Shown piece after piece: positions 40,872 to 50,213 of a stretch of DNA of 64,000 nucleotides. This DNA comes from Arthrobacter oryzae. GTDB lineage: Bacteria; Actinomycetota; Actinomycetes; Actinomycetales; Micrococcaceae. How positions within the stretch are numbered: the first letter of the stretch is position 1; the number at the start of each line of letters is the position of its first letter. Position numbers and translations under genes: made by a program. The stretch spans positions 2,046,001 to 2,110,000 of the forward strand of contig NZ_CP132204.1 in NCBI RefSeq assembly GCF_030718995.1, given 5' to 3'. The notes beneath the pieces were generated by a model. The model ran no database searches, was not told the origin of the DNA, and was given only the letters and a program-made list of their open reading frames with translations.

Positions 40872-41462
40872 ATGGGGAACAGTCCGGCAGGCGCGTCGCG
40901 CCGCAGCATGGCATTCATCGGCAGCAATTCGGGGCTGGCGCTGCACCCGGTGAACCGCGACGGCGTCCACGTCCCCGGCGAACCCGCCAGCTGCTTCGCC
41001 TCCTTCTGGGTGGCCGACTGGTCCAGGTGGGGGAGCGGAGACGCCCTGCTGGTGGCCACCCGGCAAGGCTGGCGCAGCTACGGTTCCAACGGCTATTTCG
41101 CGGAGACCCTGGCCAAAGAGCTGGCCTGCTATTTTCCGGAGGCGGCCCGGTTTCCGCTGGCTGGACTCGTCCACACCCAGGACGAGTTCGACGTCGAACT
41201 GGACATGGAGCGCGGCTTCCGTGCCGCGGGCCGCAAGGCCGAACTGGAGATCAGCGGGGTCCTGGACCGCCGCCAGTTTTCGGCGCCCGACTTCCAGCTC
41301 GGCGGGGACAGTGCCGCCCTGGCGAATGTCTACCTTCCGTGCAGCACCGGACGCCTGTCCGAATTCGGCGTGGAATGGCCGGGCTCAGCCACGGTGTATC
41401 CCGGACCGCGCGGACCGTCGTCGTCCGCTTATATTGCGGTGGCCGAATCCTGGGTGATGTAG
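40872..41462 (+). CDS. Hypothetical protein
   Basis: A 196-aa soluble protein that I do not recognise. It has no signal peptide or membrane helix. Segments such as CFASFWVADWSRWGSG and HTQDEFDVELDMERGFRAAGRKAELEI suggest a folded alpha/beta domain, and aromatic residues are frequent. It is transcribed away from the MFS exporter, sharing an 87-nt divergent region in which both genes have leaderless-type hexamers. Confidence 0.75.
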   Translation: MGNSPAGASRRSMAFIGSNSGLALHPVNRDGVHVPGEPASCFASFWVADWSRWGSGDALLVATRQGWRSYGSNGYFAETLAKELACYFPEAARFPLAGLVHTQDEFDVELDMERGFRAAGRKAELEISGVLDRRQFSAPDFQLGGDSAALANVYLPCSTGRLSEFGVEWPGSATVYPGPRGPSSSAYIAVAESWVM

Positions 41463-41563
41463 CAAGGTGGCTTAGTGTTAAGGATGAGGGGCAGCCGTGT
41501 GCTGCCCCGCCGGAGTAACTACAGTTGCGCCGGCGGCTTGTTCCCGTTCCACGAAAGGTGACG

Positions 41564-42460
41564 ATGGCCATGCGGAAGAACCCGGCAATGAGACTTGCAC
41601 AAAAAACGGCACACAAGGCGGTGTTCGACTCCCAAGGCAAACCAAAGCCCGGATTGCACGGCATGCTGCTGCGGGCCGTCGAAATCCAGCGCCCCCTGGT
41701 GCTCGCCAACCTGCGGCGGCTACAGCGCAGGCACCCGCGGGCCACTGCGGCGCAGCTGGCTGACAAACTTGAACGCGACTACCTGCTGGCCGTGACCGGC
41801 GGCGGTGCACTCGTGGGCGGCTCCGCCGTCATCCCGGGCGTCGGCACCGTGGCCGCCCTGGGCCTCTCCGCCGCGGCCACTGTCGGTTTCCTTGAAGCCA
41901 CCGCGCTGTACGCAACGTCCCTGGCCGAGCTCCACGGCATCCGCATGGTGGATCCCGAAAAGGCCGGCACGCTGGTCATGGCCATCATGCTGGGCGAGGA
42001 AGGGACCGCGCTCCTCGGAAGCCTCTCCGGCCAGGCCGCGGGCCGCAGCAAGGGCCCCACGGACGCCTGGGGCTCCGCCTTCGCCCGCAAGACCTCCTTC
42101 CCGGGCTTCGGCTCGGTGCGGGACCGGATCCAGCGGGCGTTCCTCCGCAACCTGCTGCAGCGGCAGGGGACGGCGCTGTTGGGCCGGGCGCTCCCGTTCG
42201 GCGTCGGCGCCGTGGTGGGCGGCGTGGGCAACCGTGTGATGGGGCGCGCCGTCGTCGCCAGCGCCAGGGAAGCATTCGGCCCCATGCCGGACACGATTCC
42301 CGGCGAACTGACGCCCGGCAGCGACGCATCCGGCAGCGACGCTGCCGGTGATGCTGCCAGCGGCAACGCCTCCGGCAGCAACACTGCGGGCACCCCCGGT
42401 CCAGGCAGCGCCGCCGGAGACTCAAACGTGAAAGGCGGATTCATTGGATCTGAACGCTGA
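41564..42460 (+). CDS. Hypothetical protein with a Gly/Ala-rich hydrophobic centre
   Basis: About 298 aa. A basic N-terminus (RLQRRHPRATAAQLADKLE) is followed by a Gly/Ala-rich amphipathic hydrophobic stretch (GGGALVGGSAVIPGVGTVAALG, about 80-105), a second near 205-220 (LPFGVGAVVGGVG), and a Ser/Gly/Asp low-complexity tail (about 255-290). The layout suggests membrane association; no family recognised. ATG 41564 has AAAGG 5 nt upstream. Its last 17 nt overlap pxpA, implying co-translation. Confidence 0.72.
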   Translation: MAMRKNPAMRLAQKTAHKAVFDSQGKPKPGLHGMLLRAVEIQRPLVLANLRRLQRRHPRATAAQLADKLERDYLLAVTGGGALVGGSAVIPGVGTVAALGLSAAATVGFLEATALYATSLAELHGIRMVDPEKAGTLVMAIMLGEEGTALLGSLSGQAAGRSKGPTDAWGSAFARKTSFPGFGSVRDRIQRAFLRNLLQRQGTALLGRALPFGVGAVVGGVGNRVMGRAVVASAREAFGPMPDTIPGELTPGSDASGSDAAGDAASGNASGSNTAGTPGPGSAAGDSNVKGGFIGSER

Positions 42461-43193
42461 CCTGGGGGAGTCCTTCGGCTCCTGGACCATGGGGGACGAC
42501 TCCGCCATGTTCCCGCTGATCACCAGCGCCAGCGTGGCCTGCGGCCTGCACGCCGGGGACCCCGTCACCATGCTGGACACCTGCCGGGCGGCCTTCGAGC
42601 TGGACGTCCGGGTGGGTGCCCACGTGGGGTACCCGGACCTGCCGGGCTTCGGCCTGCGGTCCATCGACATGACCTTCGACGACCTCTTCGGGGCCGTGCT
42701 CTACCAGCTCGGTGCGCTCGACGGCGTGGCGCACGCCGTCGGGGCGTCCGTGGACTTCGTCAAAGTGCACGGGGCCCTGTACGAACGCACCATGCACGAC
42801 GCCGAGCAGGCCTCCGCCGTGGTGGCCGCCATCCAGGCCTACGATCCCGGCCTGCCCATCCTCGGCCTGCAGGGGTCCGCGCTCCTGTCCATCGCCGCGG
42901 AAGCCGGCCACCCCGTGTTCCATGAGGCATTTGCGGACCGCGGCTACCTGCCGGACGGGTCCCTCCTGCCGCGCACCGCGGACGGCGCGTTGCTCGAGGA
43001 CCCCCGGGAGATCGCCGAGCGCGCGGTCCGCCTGGCCGTCCACGGTGAAGTGGAGGCGGTCGATGGCACCGTGGTCCGGCTGCAGCCCCATTCGATTTGC
43101 GTCCACGGCGACACTCCGGGCTCGGTGGAAACGGCCGCCGCCATCCGCAAGGCCCTGGAAGCGGCAGGCGTGGAGCTCGAACCCTTCGCGTAG
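42444..43193 (+). CDS. pxpA: LamB/YcsF family protein, 5-oxoprolinase subunit A
   Basis: A 249-aa PxpA homologue beginning DLNADLGESFGSWTMGDD, followed by SASVACGLHAGDP, GAHVGYPDLPGFG, KVHGALY and SICVHGDTPG. With PxpB and PxpC it hydrolyses 5-oxoproline to glutamate using ATP. Here pxpB/pxpC are not adjacent, so partners must lie elsewhere. The start is TTG 42444, the only start next to the conserved DLNADLG. It overlaps the preceding gene by 17 nt. Confidence 0.88.
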   Translation: MDLNADLGESFGSWTMGDDSAMFPLITSASVACGLHAGDPVTMLDTCRAAFELDVRVGAHVGYPDLPGFGLRSIDMTFDDLFGAVLYQLGALDGVAHAVGASVDFVKVHGALYERTMHDAEQASAVVAAIQAYDPGLPILGLQGSALLSIAAEAGHPVFHEAFADRGYLPDGSLLPRTADGALLEDPREIAERAVRLAVHGEVEAVDGTVVRLQPHSICVHGDTPGSVETAAAIRKALEAAGVELEPFA

Positions 43194-43212
43194 TTCCCAG
43201 GTCCGCCTCCTC

Positions 43213-43281
43213 AAGCGCGAACGGACACGTGCGGCCCTTCCTTGACGCGTCCCACAGGTGCTCAACTGTCCGTTCGCGCTT
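43213..43281. repeat. Palindromic intergenic repeat, family B copy 1
   Basis: AAGCGCGAACGGACA (43213-43227) is perfectly inverted at 43267-43281. The interior reads CGTGCGGCCCTTC then GGTGCTCAAC. It lies between pxpA and narG. A related copy follows narK at 51451. Confidence 0.8.
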
Positions 43282-43335
43282 CTGTCGCGCGGAGCCAGTG
43301 CCGTTCGGCCCTAGCCGGGGCTTCACGCAGCAACC

Positions 43336-43341
43336 TAGCTT
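43336..43341 (+). promoter_or_regulatory. Leaderless-type -10 for the nar operon
   Basis: TAGCTT, 6 nt, then ATG 43348. It lies 55 nt after the family B repeat. Confidence 0.45.
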
Positions 43342-43347
43342 GAGGGC

Positions 43348-46300
43348 ATGGCTGCCGGACCCCATGCGGGGTTAGATGGACCCGCATCAGATGCAATGTT
43401 GAAGCTGGGCCGTTTCTTCACCAAATGGGACCAGACCGACGACGGCCGGGCGGTGTTCCGGGAAGGCGGCCGCAAGGGCGACATCTTCTACCGCGACCGC
43501 TGGAGCCACGACAAGGTGGTCCGTTCCACGCACGGGGTGAACTGCACCGGCTCCTGCTCCTGGAAGGTGTACGTCAAGGACGGCATCATCACCTGGGAGT
43601 CGCAGCAGACCGACTACCCCTCAGTGGGCCCGGACAGTCCGGAATACGAACCGAGAGGCTGTCCGCGCGGGGCGGCCTTTTCCTGGTACACCTACTCGCC
43701 GACGCGGGTCCGCTTCCCGTATGCCCGCGGCGTCCTCGTCGAAATGTACCGCGAAGCGAAGGCCCGCCTCGGCGACCCGGTGCTCGCTTTCGCAGAAATA
43801 GCCGGTGATCCGGAAAAGCGTCGCCGCTACCAGCAGGCCCGCGGCAAGGGCGGCCTGGTGCGCGTCTCCTGGCAGGAGGCGGTCGAGATCGCAGCGGCCG
43901 CTCACGTGAACACCATCAAAACCTACGGCCCGGACCGCTGCGCCGGCTTCTCGCCCATCCCCGCGATGTCCATGGTGTCGCACGCCGTGGGGACCCGCTT
44001 CATCCAGCTGATCGGCGGGGTGATGACGTCCTTCTACGACTGGTACGCGGACCTCCCCGTGGCCAGCCCCCAGGTCTTCGGTGACCAGACGGACGTGCCG
44101 GAATCCGGCGACTGGTGGGACGCGCGCTACCTCATGATGTGGGGCTCCAACGTCCCGGTCACCCGGACGCCTGACGCGCACTGGATGGCCGAGGTGCGCT
44201 ACCGCGGCACCAAGGTGGTCACCGTCAGCCCGGACTACGCGGACAACACCAAGTTCGCCGACGAATGGCTCCCCGCCCAGGCCGGAACGGACGCCGCGCT
44301 GGCCATGGCCATGGGGCACGTCATGCTCAAGGAATTCTTCGTGGACCGGGATGTGCCGTTCTTCTCCGATTACGTCCGGCGGTACACGGACCTGCCGTTC
44401 CTGGTCCGGCTGGTAAGGAACGACGACGGCGCGCTAACGCCGTCGAAATTCCTCACCGCCCGGGACCTTCCCGCCGAAGCCGGGGCCGAGGACGCGGCGT
44501 TCCGCACCGTGCTGTTCGACAAAAAGACCGGGCGGACCGCCGTCCCCAACGGCTCCATGGGGTTCCGTTATTCCGGCACCGGCGAGGGCAAGTGGAACCT
44601 CGACCTCGAAGGGATCGAGCCCGCGTTGTCCCTGCGCGAGGTGTCCGGGGAAAGCGCCGAAATCCTGCTCCCGTGCTTCGAGGACGCCGGCGGGGAAGGG
44701 AGCGTGCTCCGGCGCGGCGTTCCCGTCATCGACGTGGAAGGCCAGCTGGTCACCACCGTGTTCGACCTGATGCTGGCCCAGTACGGCGTGGGCCGGGACG
44801 GCCTGCCGGGGGAGTGGGCCGCCGGCTATGACGACGCGTCCACGCCCTACACCCCGGCCTGGCAGGAGGAAATCACCAGCGTTCCCGCGCAGGCGTGCAT
44901 CCGGGTGGCGCGGGAGTTCGCCCGCAACGCCGAGCAGTCCAAGGGTCGGTCCATGATCATCATGGGCGCCGGGATCTGCCAGTGGTTCCACGGCGACACC
45001 ACCTACCGGGCCGTGCTGGCGCTGGTGATGCTGACCGGCTGCATGGGCCGCAACGGCGGCGGCTGGGCACACTATGTGGGGCAGGAGAAGACCCGCCCGG
45101 TCACCGGCTGGCTCTCGCTGGCCAACGCATTGGACTGGTCACGCCCGCCGCGGACCATGATCGGCACAGGCTACTGGTACATGCACACCGACCAGTGGCG
45201 GCAGGACGGCTACTCCGCGGATGCGCTGAAGTCCCCGCTGTCCACCGGAGCCCTGGACGGCATGCACACCGCGGACGCGCTGGCCCAGTCCGCCCGCCTC
45301 GGCTGGATGCCGTTCTACCCGCAGTTCGACCGCAACCCGCTGGACCTCGCGGACGAGGCGGAGGCCGCCGTCGCCGCCGGGACCGCGCCGGATACGCCCG
45401 GCTATATCGCGGACGCGCTCAAGAACCGCACCCTGAACCCCGCGATCGAGGACGTGGACGCCCCGGAGAACTGGCCCCGGACCCTGGTGCTGTGGCGCTC
45501 CAACCTGTTCGGCTCCTCGGCCAAGGGCAACGAGTACTTCCTGCGGAACCTGCTGGGCACGCACAACAACGTCCTGGGCCAGGACCACGCCGAGGGTCTC
45601 ATGCCCAGGGACGTGAAGTGGCATGAGCAGGCGCCGGAGGGGAAGCTGGACCTGCTGGTCTCCGCTGATTTCCGGATGACCTCCACCACGCTGCTGTCCG
45701 ACGTCGTGTTCCCGGCCGCCACCTGGTACGAGAAACACGACCTGTCCTCCACGGACATGCACCCGTTCGTGCACGCCTTCAGTCCGGCGATCGACCCGCC
45801 GTGGGAGACCAAGACCGACTTCGACACCTTCCACCTGCTGGCCAGGGAGTTCTCCCGGCAGGCCAGGACCCACTTGGGCGTCCGCCGCGACCTGGTCAGC
45901 GTGCCGTTGCAGCACGACACCCCCGGCCAGCTGGCCCAGCCCGGCGGGATCGTGCGGGACTGGCGGGAGACGGACATCCCCGCCGTCCCGGGGCAGAACA
46001 TGCCCGTCTTCTCCGTGGTGGAGCGGGACTACACGGCCATCGCGGACAAGCTGGCCGCCGTCGGGCCCCTGGCCGACAAGCTCGGCTTCACGGTCAAGAA
46101 CGTCACTTACAAACTGGCAGGGCCGTTGGAGCGGCTCAGCCGCTCCAACGGCGTGATGCTCGGCGGCGCCGCGGACGGCAGGCCGGCCATGGACACAGAC
46201 GCGAAAATGGCCGAGGCCATCCTGGCGTTCTCCGGCACCACCAACGGCGCGCTGTCCGTGCAGGGTTTCAAGGACCTGGAAGTCCGCACCGGCCGGAAAC

Positions 46301-47058
46301 TCGCCGACCTCTCCGAGGGCTCGGAGGAAAAATTCATCACCTTCGCCCAGACCCAGGCCGGGCCGGTCCCGGTGATCACTTCTCCGGAATGGTCCGGCTC
46401 CGAAACGGGCGGCCGCCGCTACGCGCCGTTCACCATCAACATCGAACGGCTCAAGCCCTTCCACACCCTGACCGGCCGGATGCACTTTTTCCTCGACCAT
46501 GACTGGATGATCGACATCGGCGAGGCCCTGCCGATCTACCGTCCGCCGCTGGACATGCACCGGCTCTTCGGTGAACCAAAACTCGGCCGGGACGGTGCCA
46601 TGGAGGTGGTGGTCAGGTACCTCACCCCGCACTCCAAGTGGTCCATCCACTCCGAGTACCAGGACAACCTGCTGATGCTCTCGCTGTCCCGCGGCGGCCC
46701 CACGGTGTGGATGAGCCCCGCCGACGCCGAGGCCATCGAGGTTAAGGACAACGACTGGGTGGAATGCTTGAACATCAACGGCGTCCTGGTGGCCCGGGCC
46801 ATCGTCAGCCACCGGATGCCGGCCGGCGTGGTCTACGTCCACCACGCGCAGGAACGCACCATCGACGTCCCGAAGTCCGAGGCCACGGGACGCCGCGGCG
46901 GCATCCACAACTCGGTGACCCGGCTGCTGGTCAAACCCTCGCACCTGATCGGCGGCTACGCCCAGCAGGCCTACGCGTTCAACTACCTCGGCCCCACCGG
47001 AAACCAGCGCGACATGGTGGCCACCGTCCGCCGTCGTTCCCAGGAGGTGCAGTACTGA
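43348..47058 (+). CDS. narG: Respiratory nitrate reductase alpha subunit
   Basis: A 1236-aa molybdo-bis-MGD catalytic subunit. The FS0 cluster motif H62-x3-C66-x3-C70-x34-C105 is intact. The YDWYADLP segment near 229-236 holds the Asp that coordinates Mo in NarG-type enzymes, followed by WGSNVPVTRTPDAH. It reduces nitrate to nitrite on the cytoplasmic face using quinol electrons from NarI/NarH. ATG 43348 is supported by TAGCTT 6 nt upstream; ATG 43396 is possible. No twin-arginine signal is evident. It overlaps narH by one base. Confidence 0.95.
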   Translation: MAAGPHAGLDGPASDAMLKLGRFFTKWDQTDDGRAVFREGGRKGDIFYRDRWSHDKVVRSTHGVNCTGSCSWKVYVKDGIITWESQQTDYPSVGPDSPEYEPRGCPRGAAFSWYTYSPTRVRFPYARGVLVEMYREAKARLGDPVLAFAEIAGDPEKRRRYQQARGKGGLVRVSWQEAVEIAAAAHVNTIKTYGPDRCAGFSPIPAMSMVSHAVGTRFIQLIGGVMTSFYDWYADLPVASPQVFGDQTDVPESGDWWDARYLMMWGSNVPVTRTPDAHWMAEVRYRGTKVVTVSPDYADNTKFADEWLPAQAGTDAALAMAMGHVMLKEFFVDRDVPFFSDYVRRYTDLPFLVRLVRNDDGALTPSKFLTARDLPAEAGAEDAAFRTVLFDKKTGRTAVPNGSMGFRYSGTGEGKWNLDLEGIEPALSLREVSGESAEILLPCFEDAGGEGSVLRRGVPVIDVEGQLVTTVFDLMLAQYGVGRDGLPGEWAAGYDDASTPYTPAWQEEITSVPAQACIRVAREFARNAEQSKGRSMIIMGAGICQWFHGDTTYRAVLALVMLTGCMGRNGGGWAHYVGQEKTRPVTGWLSLANALDWSRPPRTMIGTGYWYMHTDQWRQDGYSADALKSPLSTGALDGMHTADALAQSARLGWMPFYPQFDRNPLDLADEAEAAVAAGTAPDTPGYIADALKNRTLNPAIEDVDAPENWPRTLVLWRSNLFGSSAKGNEYFLRNLLGTHNNVLGQDHAEGLMPRDVKWHEQAPEGKLDLLVSADFRMTSTTLLSDVVFPAATWYEKHDLSSTDMHPFVHAFSPAIDPPWETKTDFDTFHLLAREFSRQARTHLGVRRDLVSVPLQHDTPGQLAQPGGIVRDWRETDIPAVPGQNMPVFSVVERDYTAIADKLAAVGPLADKLGFTVKNVTYKLAGPLERLSRSNGVMLGGAADGRPAMDTDAKMAEAILAFSGTTNGALSVQGFKDLEVRTGRKLADLSEGSEEKFITFAQTQAGPVPVITSPEWSGSETGGRRYAPFTINIERLKPFHTLTGRMHFFLDHDWMIDIGEALPIYRPPLDMHRLFGEPKLGRDGAMEVVVRYLTPHSKWSIHSEYQDNLLMLSLSRGGPTVWMSPADAEAIEVKDNDWVECLNINGVLVARAIVSHRMPAGVVYVHHAQERTIDVPKSEATGRRGGIHNSVTRLLVKPSHLIGGYAQQAYAFNYLGPTGNQRDMVATVRRRSQEVQY

Positions 47059-48749
47059 TGCGTGTCATGGCTCAAATGGGCATGGTCATGAACCTGGACA
47101 AGTGCATCGGCTGCCACACCTGTTCCGTGACCTGCAAGCAGGCCTGGACGAACCGTGCGGGCACCGAATACGTCTGGTTCAACAACGTGGAGACCAGGCC
47201 CGGCCAGGGCTACCCGCGCCGCTACGAGGACCAGGAAAGATGGCACGGCGGCTGGGTGCTGAACAAGCGCGGCAAGCTGGTGCTGAAGGCCGGCGGCCGG
47301 GTGAAGAAGCTCCTGGGAATCTTCGCCAGCCCCGTCCAGCCCGAGCTCAAGGACTACTACGAGCCGTGGACCTACGACTACAAGACCCTCGTGGACGCGC
47401 CGCTGGGCGACGACTTCCCGGTGGCCCGGCCCAAGTCCCTGATCACCGGCAAGGACACCAAAATCACCTGGTCCGCGAACTGGGATGACGACCTGGGCGG
47501 CTCCTCCGAGAACGGCCACCTGGACCCGATCGTGGAGAAGGTCAGGCGCGAGTCCGAGGACAAGATCAAGTTCGCCTATGAGCAGACCTTCATGTTCTAC
47601 CTGCCGCGGATCTGCGAGCACTGCCTGAACCCGTCCTGCATGGCCTCCTGTCCCTCCGGCGCGATCTACAAGCGCGTGGAGGACGGAATCGTGCTGGTGG
47701 ACCAGGACAAATGCCGCGGCTGGCGGCAGTGCGTCACCGGCTGTCCGTACAAGAAGATCTACTTCAACCACAAAACGGGCAAGGCCGAGAAGTGCACCTT
47801 CTGCTACCCGCGGGTGGAGGTGGGGCTGCCCACGGTCTGCTCGGAGACCTGTGTGGGCAGGCTGCGGTACCTGGGGCTGTTCCTGTACGACGCCGACGCC
47901 GTCACCGCAGCGGCCGCCGTCACGGACCCCCGGGAACTCTACGACGCCCAGATGGACGTGCTGCTGGACCCGAACGACCCCGCCGTCCAGGCCGCAGCCC
48001 GCGCCCAGGACATTCCGGAGGACTGGATCGATGCCGCCCGGCGCTCACCGGTGTATGCCCTCGCCAAGGTCTACAAGGTGGCGCTGCCGCTGCACCCGGA
48101 ATACCGGACCATGCCCATGGTCTGGTACGTGCCGCCGCTCTCACCCGTGGTGGACCTGCTGCGGGATCAAGGGCACGACGGCGAGGATCACGGCAACCTT
48201 TTCGGCGCCATTGAGGCGCTGCGCATCCCGGTGGAATACCTCGCGGAACTGTTCACGGCCGGGGACGCGGAGCGGGTCACCGCCGTCTTGAAGAAGCTTG
48301 CGGCGATGCGCTCCTACATGCGCGGCATCAGCCTGGGCAACGACCCGGACGATTCCATCCCGGAAGCGGTGGGCATGGACGGCCAGACGATGTACGAGAT
48401 GTACCGGCTGATGGCGATCGCGAAGTACGACGAGCGCTACGTCATCCCCAAGGCCCACGTGGAACAGGCCCATGACCTCGAGGAGATGGGCTGCTCGCTG
48501 GACTTCGAGGGCGGCCCGGGCATGCAGGATACCGCCCACTTCGGCGAGGCCAGCGGCCGCCCGGTCCCCGTGGCGGTGGAAACCTTCAACGCCCTCCGCG
48601 ACCGGCAGACCTCCGAGTCTGCGCCCGGGGAAACCAGTTTGCGCGGCAGGGTGAACCTCCTGAACTGGGACGGCACGGGGGCGCCTCCGGGGCTTTTCCC
48701 GGACAAAGGGTTGCTTCCGGAGAAGCATTCCCCGGGGGAGCAGCCATGA
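47058..48749 (+). CDS. narH: Respiratory nitrate reductase beta (iron-sulfur) subunit
   Basis: A 563-aa electron-transfer subunit. The four Cys groups are CIGCHTCSVTCK, CEHCLNPSCMASC, CRGWRQCVTGC (Trp marks the 3Fe-4S site) and CTFC with CSETCVGR. It passes electrons from NarI hemes to NarG. ATG 47058 overlaps the narG stop (TGATG), and its end overlaps narJ by 4 nt. Confidence 0.95.
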   Translation: MRVMAQMGMVMNLDKCIGCHTCSVTCKQAWTNRAGTEYVWFNNVETRPGQGYPRRYEDQERWHGGWVLNKRGKLVLKAGGRVKKLLGIFASPVQPELKDYYEPWTYDYKTLVDAPLGDDFPVARPKSLITGKDTKITWSANWDDDLGGSSENGHLDPIVEKVRRESEDKIKFAYEQTFMFYLPRICEHCLNPSCMASCPSGAIYKRVEDGIVLVDQDKCRGWRQCVTGCPYKKIYFNHKTGKAEKCTFCYPRVEVGLPTVCSETCVGRLRYLGLFLYDADAVTAAAAVTDPRELYDAQMDVLLDPNDPAVQAAARAQDIPEDWIDAARRSPVYALAKVYKVALPLHPEYRTMPMVWYVPPLSPVVDLLRDQGHDGEDHGNLFGAIEALRIPVEYLAELFTAGDAERVTAVLKKLAAMRSYMRGISLGNDPDDSIPEAVGMDGQTMYEMYRLMAIAKYDERYVIPKAHVEQAHDLEEMGCSLDFEGGPGMQDTAHFGEASGRPVPVAVETFNALRDRQTSESAPGETSLRGRVNLLNWDGTGAPPGLFPDKGLLPEKHSPGEQP

Positions 48750-49366
48750 GCCGGCGCGAACAGGTGGTCTACCTCGCGGCGGCCTGGTGCCTGTCCTACC
48801 CGGATGAGGAACTGATCAGCAGGGTCCCCCTCATGCGGGCCGCGCTGGGCGAGTTCCCGGGCGCGTTGCCGGACTTCGCCGGGGTGCTGGACCTGCTGGA
48901 ATCCACGCCGCCCATGGAGGTGCAGGCTCACTATGTGCGCGAATTCGACCTCGGCAAGCGCCACGCCCTGCACCTCAGCTACTGGACGGACGGGGACACC
49001 CGGCGCCGCGGCGAGGTGCTGGGCAACTTCAAGAAAACGTACCGGCAAAGCGACATCCTGGTGGACACCCACGGTGAACTCCCGGACTACCTGCCGATGG
49101 TCCTCGAATACGCCGCGGTGGTGGATCTGGCGGCCGGGCGGGATCTGCTCACCCGCTTCCGGGCGAGCCTGGAAATGCTGCGTTTCGGGCTGCTGCGGGA
49201 CGAGCTGCCGCACGCGCGGATCCTGCAGGCCGTCTGCGCCACCCTGCCCGGGAAATCGCCCGCGGACGAGCAGGCGGTGATGCGGATGGCCGGCTACGGC
49301 CCGCCCACCGAAGCCGTGGGCCTGGATCCCTACGATCCCCGACTGTTGCCCGTGAAGGGGGCCTGA
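48746..49366 (+). CDS. narJ: Nitrate reductase maturation chaperone
   Basis: A 206-aa all-helical NarJ/TorD-family protein with LAAAWCLSYPDEELISRVPL near the N-terminus and YVREFDLGKRHALHLSYWT plus DYLPMVLEYAAV in the middle. It assists cofactor insertion into NarG before membrane assembly and is not part of the final enzyme. It overlaps narH by 4 nt and is followed after 2 nt by narI. Confidence 0.93.
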   Translation: MSRREQVVYLAAAWCLSYPDEELISRVPLMRAALGEFPGALPDFAGVLDLLESTPPMEVQAHYVREFDLGKRHALHLSYWTDGDTRRRGEVLGNFKKTYRQSDILVDTHGELPDYLPMVLEYAAVVDLAAGRDLLTRFRASLEMLRFGLLRDELPHARILQAVCATLPGKSPADEQAVMRMAGYGPPTEAVGLDPYDPRLLPVKGA

Positions 49367-49368
49367 CC

Positions 49369-50151
49369 ATGCCGGCATTCGAAGCCGAGCCCGGATCCGC
49401 CGTTGAAATTTCAGCACTGGACACCGTGCTCTGGGGCGTCCTGCCGTACGTCATGGTGGTGGTGCTGGTGGGCGGCCTGGTGTGGCGCTACAAGTACGAC
49501 CAGTTCGGCTGGACCACCAGGTCCTCCCAGCTGTACGAATCGAAGCTGCTCCGGATCGCCTCGCCGCTGTTCCATTTCGGCCTGCTGGCAGTGATCGCCG
49601 GGCACTTCTTCGGCCTGGTGATTCCGATGGCGTGGACCCAGGCCGTGGGCATGAGCCAGGACTTCTACCACTTCAATGCCCTCTTCGTGGGCGGCATTGC
49701 GGGGGTGGGGACCCTCGGCGGGATCATCCTGCTGATCTACCGCCGCCGCACCACCGGGCCGGTGTTCATGGCCACCACCACGAACGACAAGACCATGTAC
49801 GTGGTGCTCACCGCCGCCATCGTGTTCGGGCTCTGGACCACGCTGGCCAGCGTTTTCGAAGGCGAACACGGGCACAATTACCGCGAGACGGTGGCCCCGT
49901 GGTTCCGCTCGCTGTTTGTCCTCCAACCTGACGTGGCCGCCATGGCGGCGGCGCCGTTCTCCTTCCACCTGCACACCCTGGTGGGCATGGCCCTCTTTGT
50001 CATCTGGCCGTTCACCCGGCTGGTCCATGCCTTCACGGCTCCGCTGCACTACCTCTTCCGGCCCTACATCGTCTACCGCTCGCGGGACGCCGTCACCCGG
50101 CGCGGCTGGGCGCCGGTGGGAACCCGGGACAGGGACACCCGTAACCGTTGA
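49369..50151 (+). CDS. narI: Respiratory nitrate reductase gamma subunit (cytochrome b)
   Basis: A 260-aa membrane subunit with five hydrophobic helices. Candidate heme-ligand His residues lie in HFGLLAVIAGHFFGL near the N-terminal third and FSFHLHTLVGMALF toward the C-terminus. It oxidises menaquinol at the membrane and anchors NarGH. It starts 2 nt after narJ. Confidence 0.94.
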   Translation: MPAFEAEPGSAVEISALDTVLWGVLPYVMVVVLVGGLVWRYKYDQFGWTTRSSQLYESKLLRIASPLFHFGLLAVIAGHFFGLVIPMAWTQAVGMSQDFYHFNALFVGGIAGVGTLGGIILLIYRRRTTGPVFMATTTNDKTMYVVLTAAIVFGLWTTLASVFEGEHGHNYRETVAPWFRSLFVLQPDVAAMAAAPFSFHLHTLVGMALFVIWPFTRLVHAFTAPLHYLFRPYIVYRSRDAVTRRGWAPVGTRDRDTRNR

Positions 50152-50213
50152 ACTGACCGGCTGAGACCAAGGCCCGCTGAAACCGGAGCCTGCTGAAACC
50201 AAAGGAGCGCACA

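Noticed and set aside
45139..46944. 601-codon minus-strand frame inside narG
   Set aside because: It is antisense to an intact NarG reading frame and has no recognisable domain.
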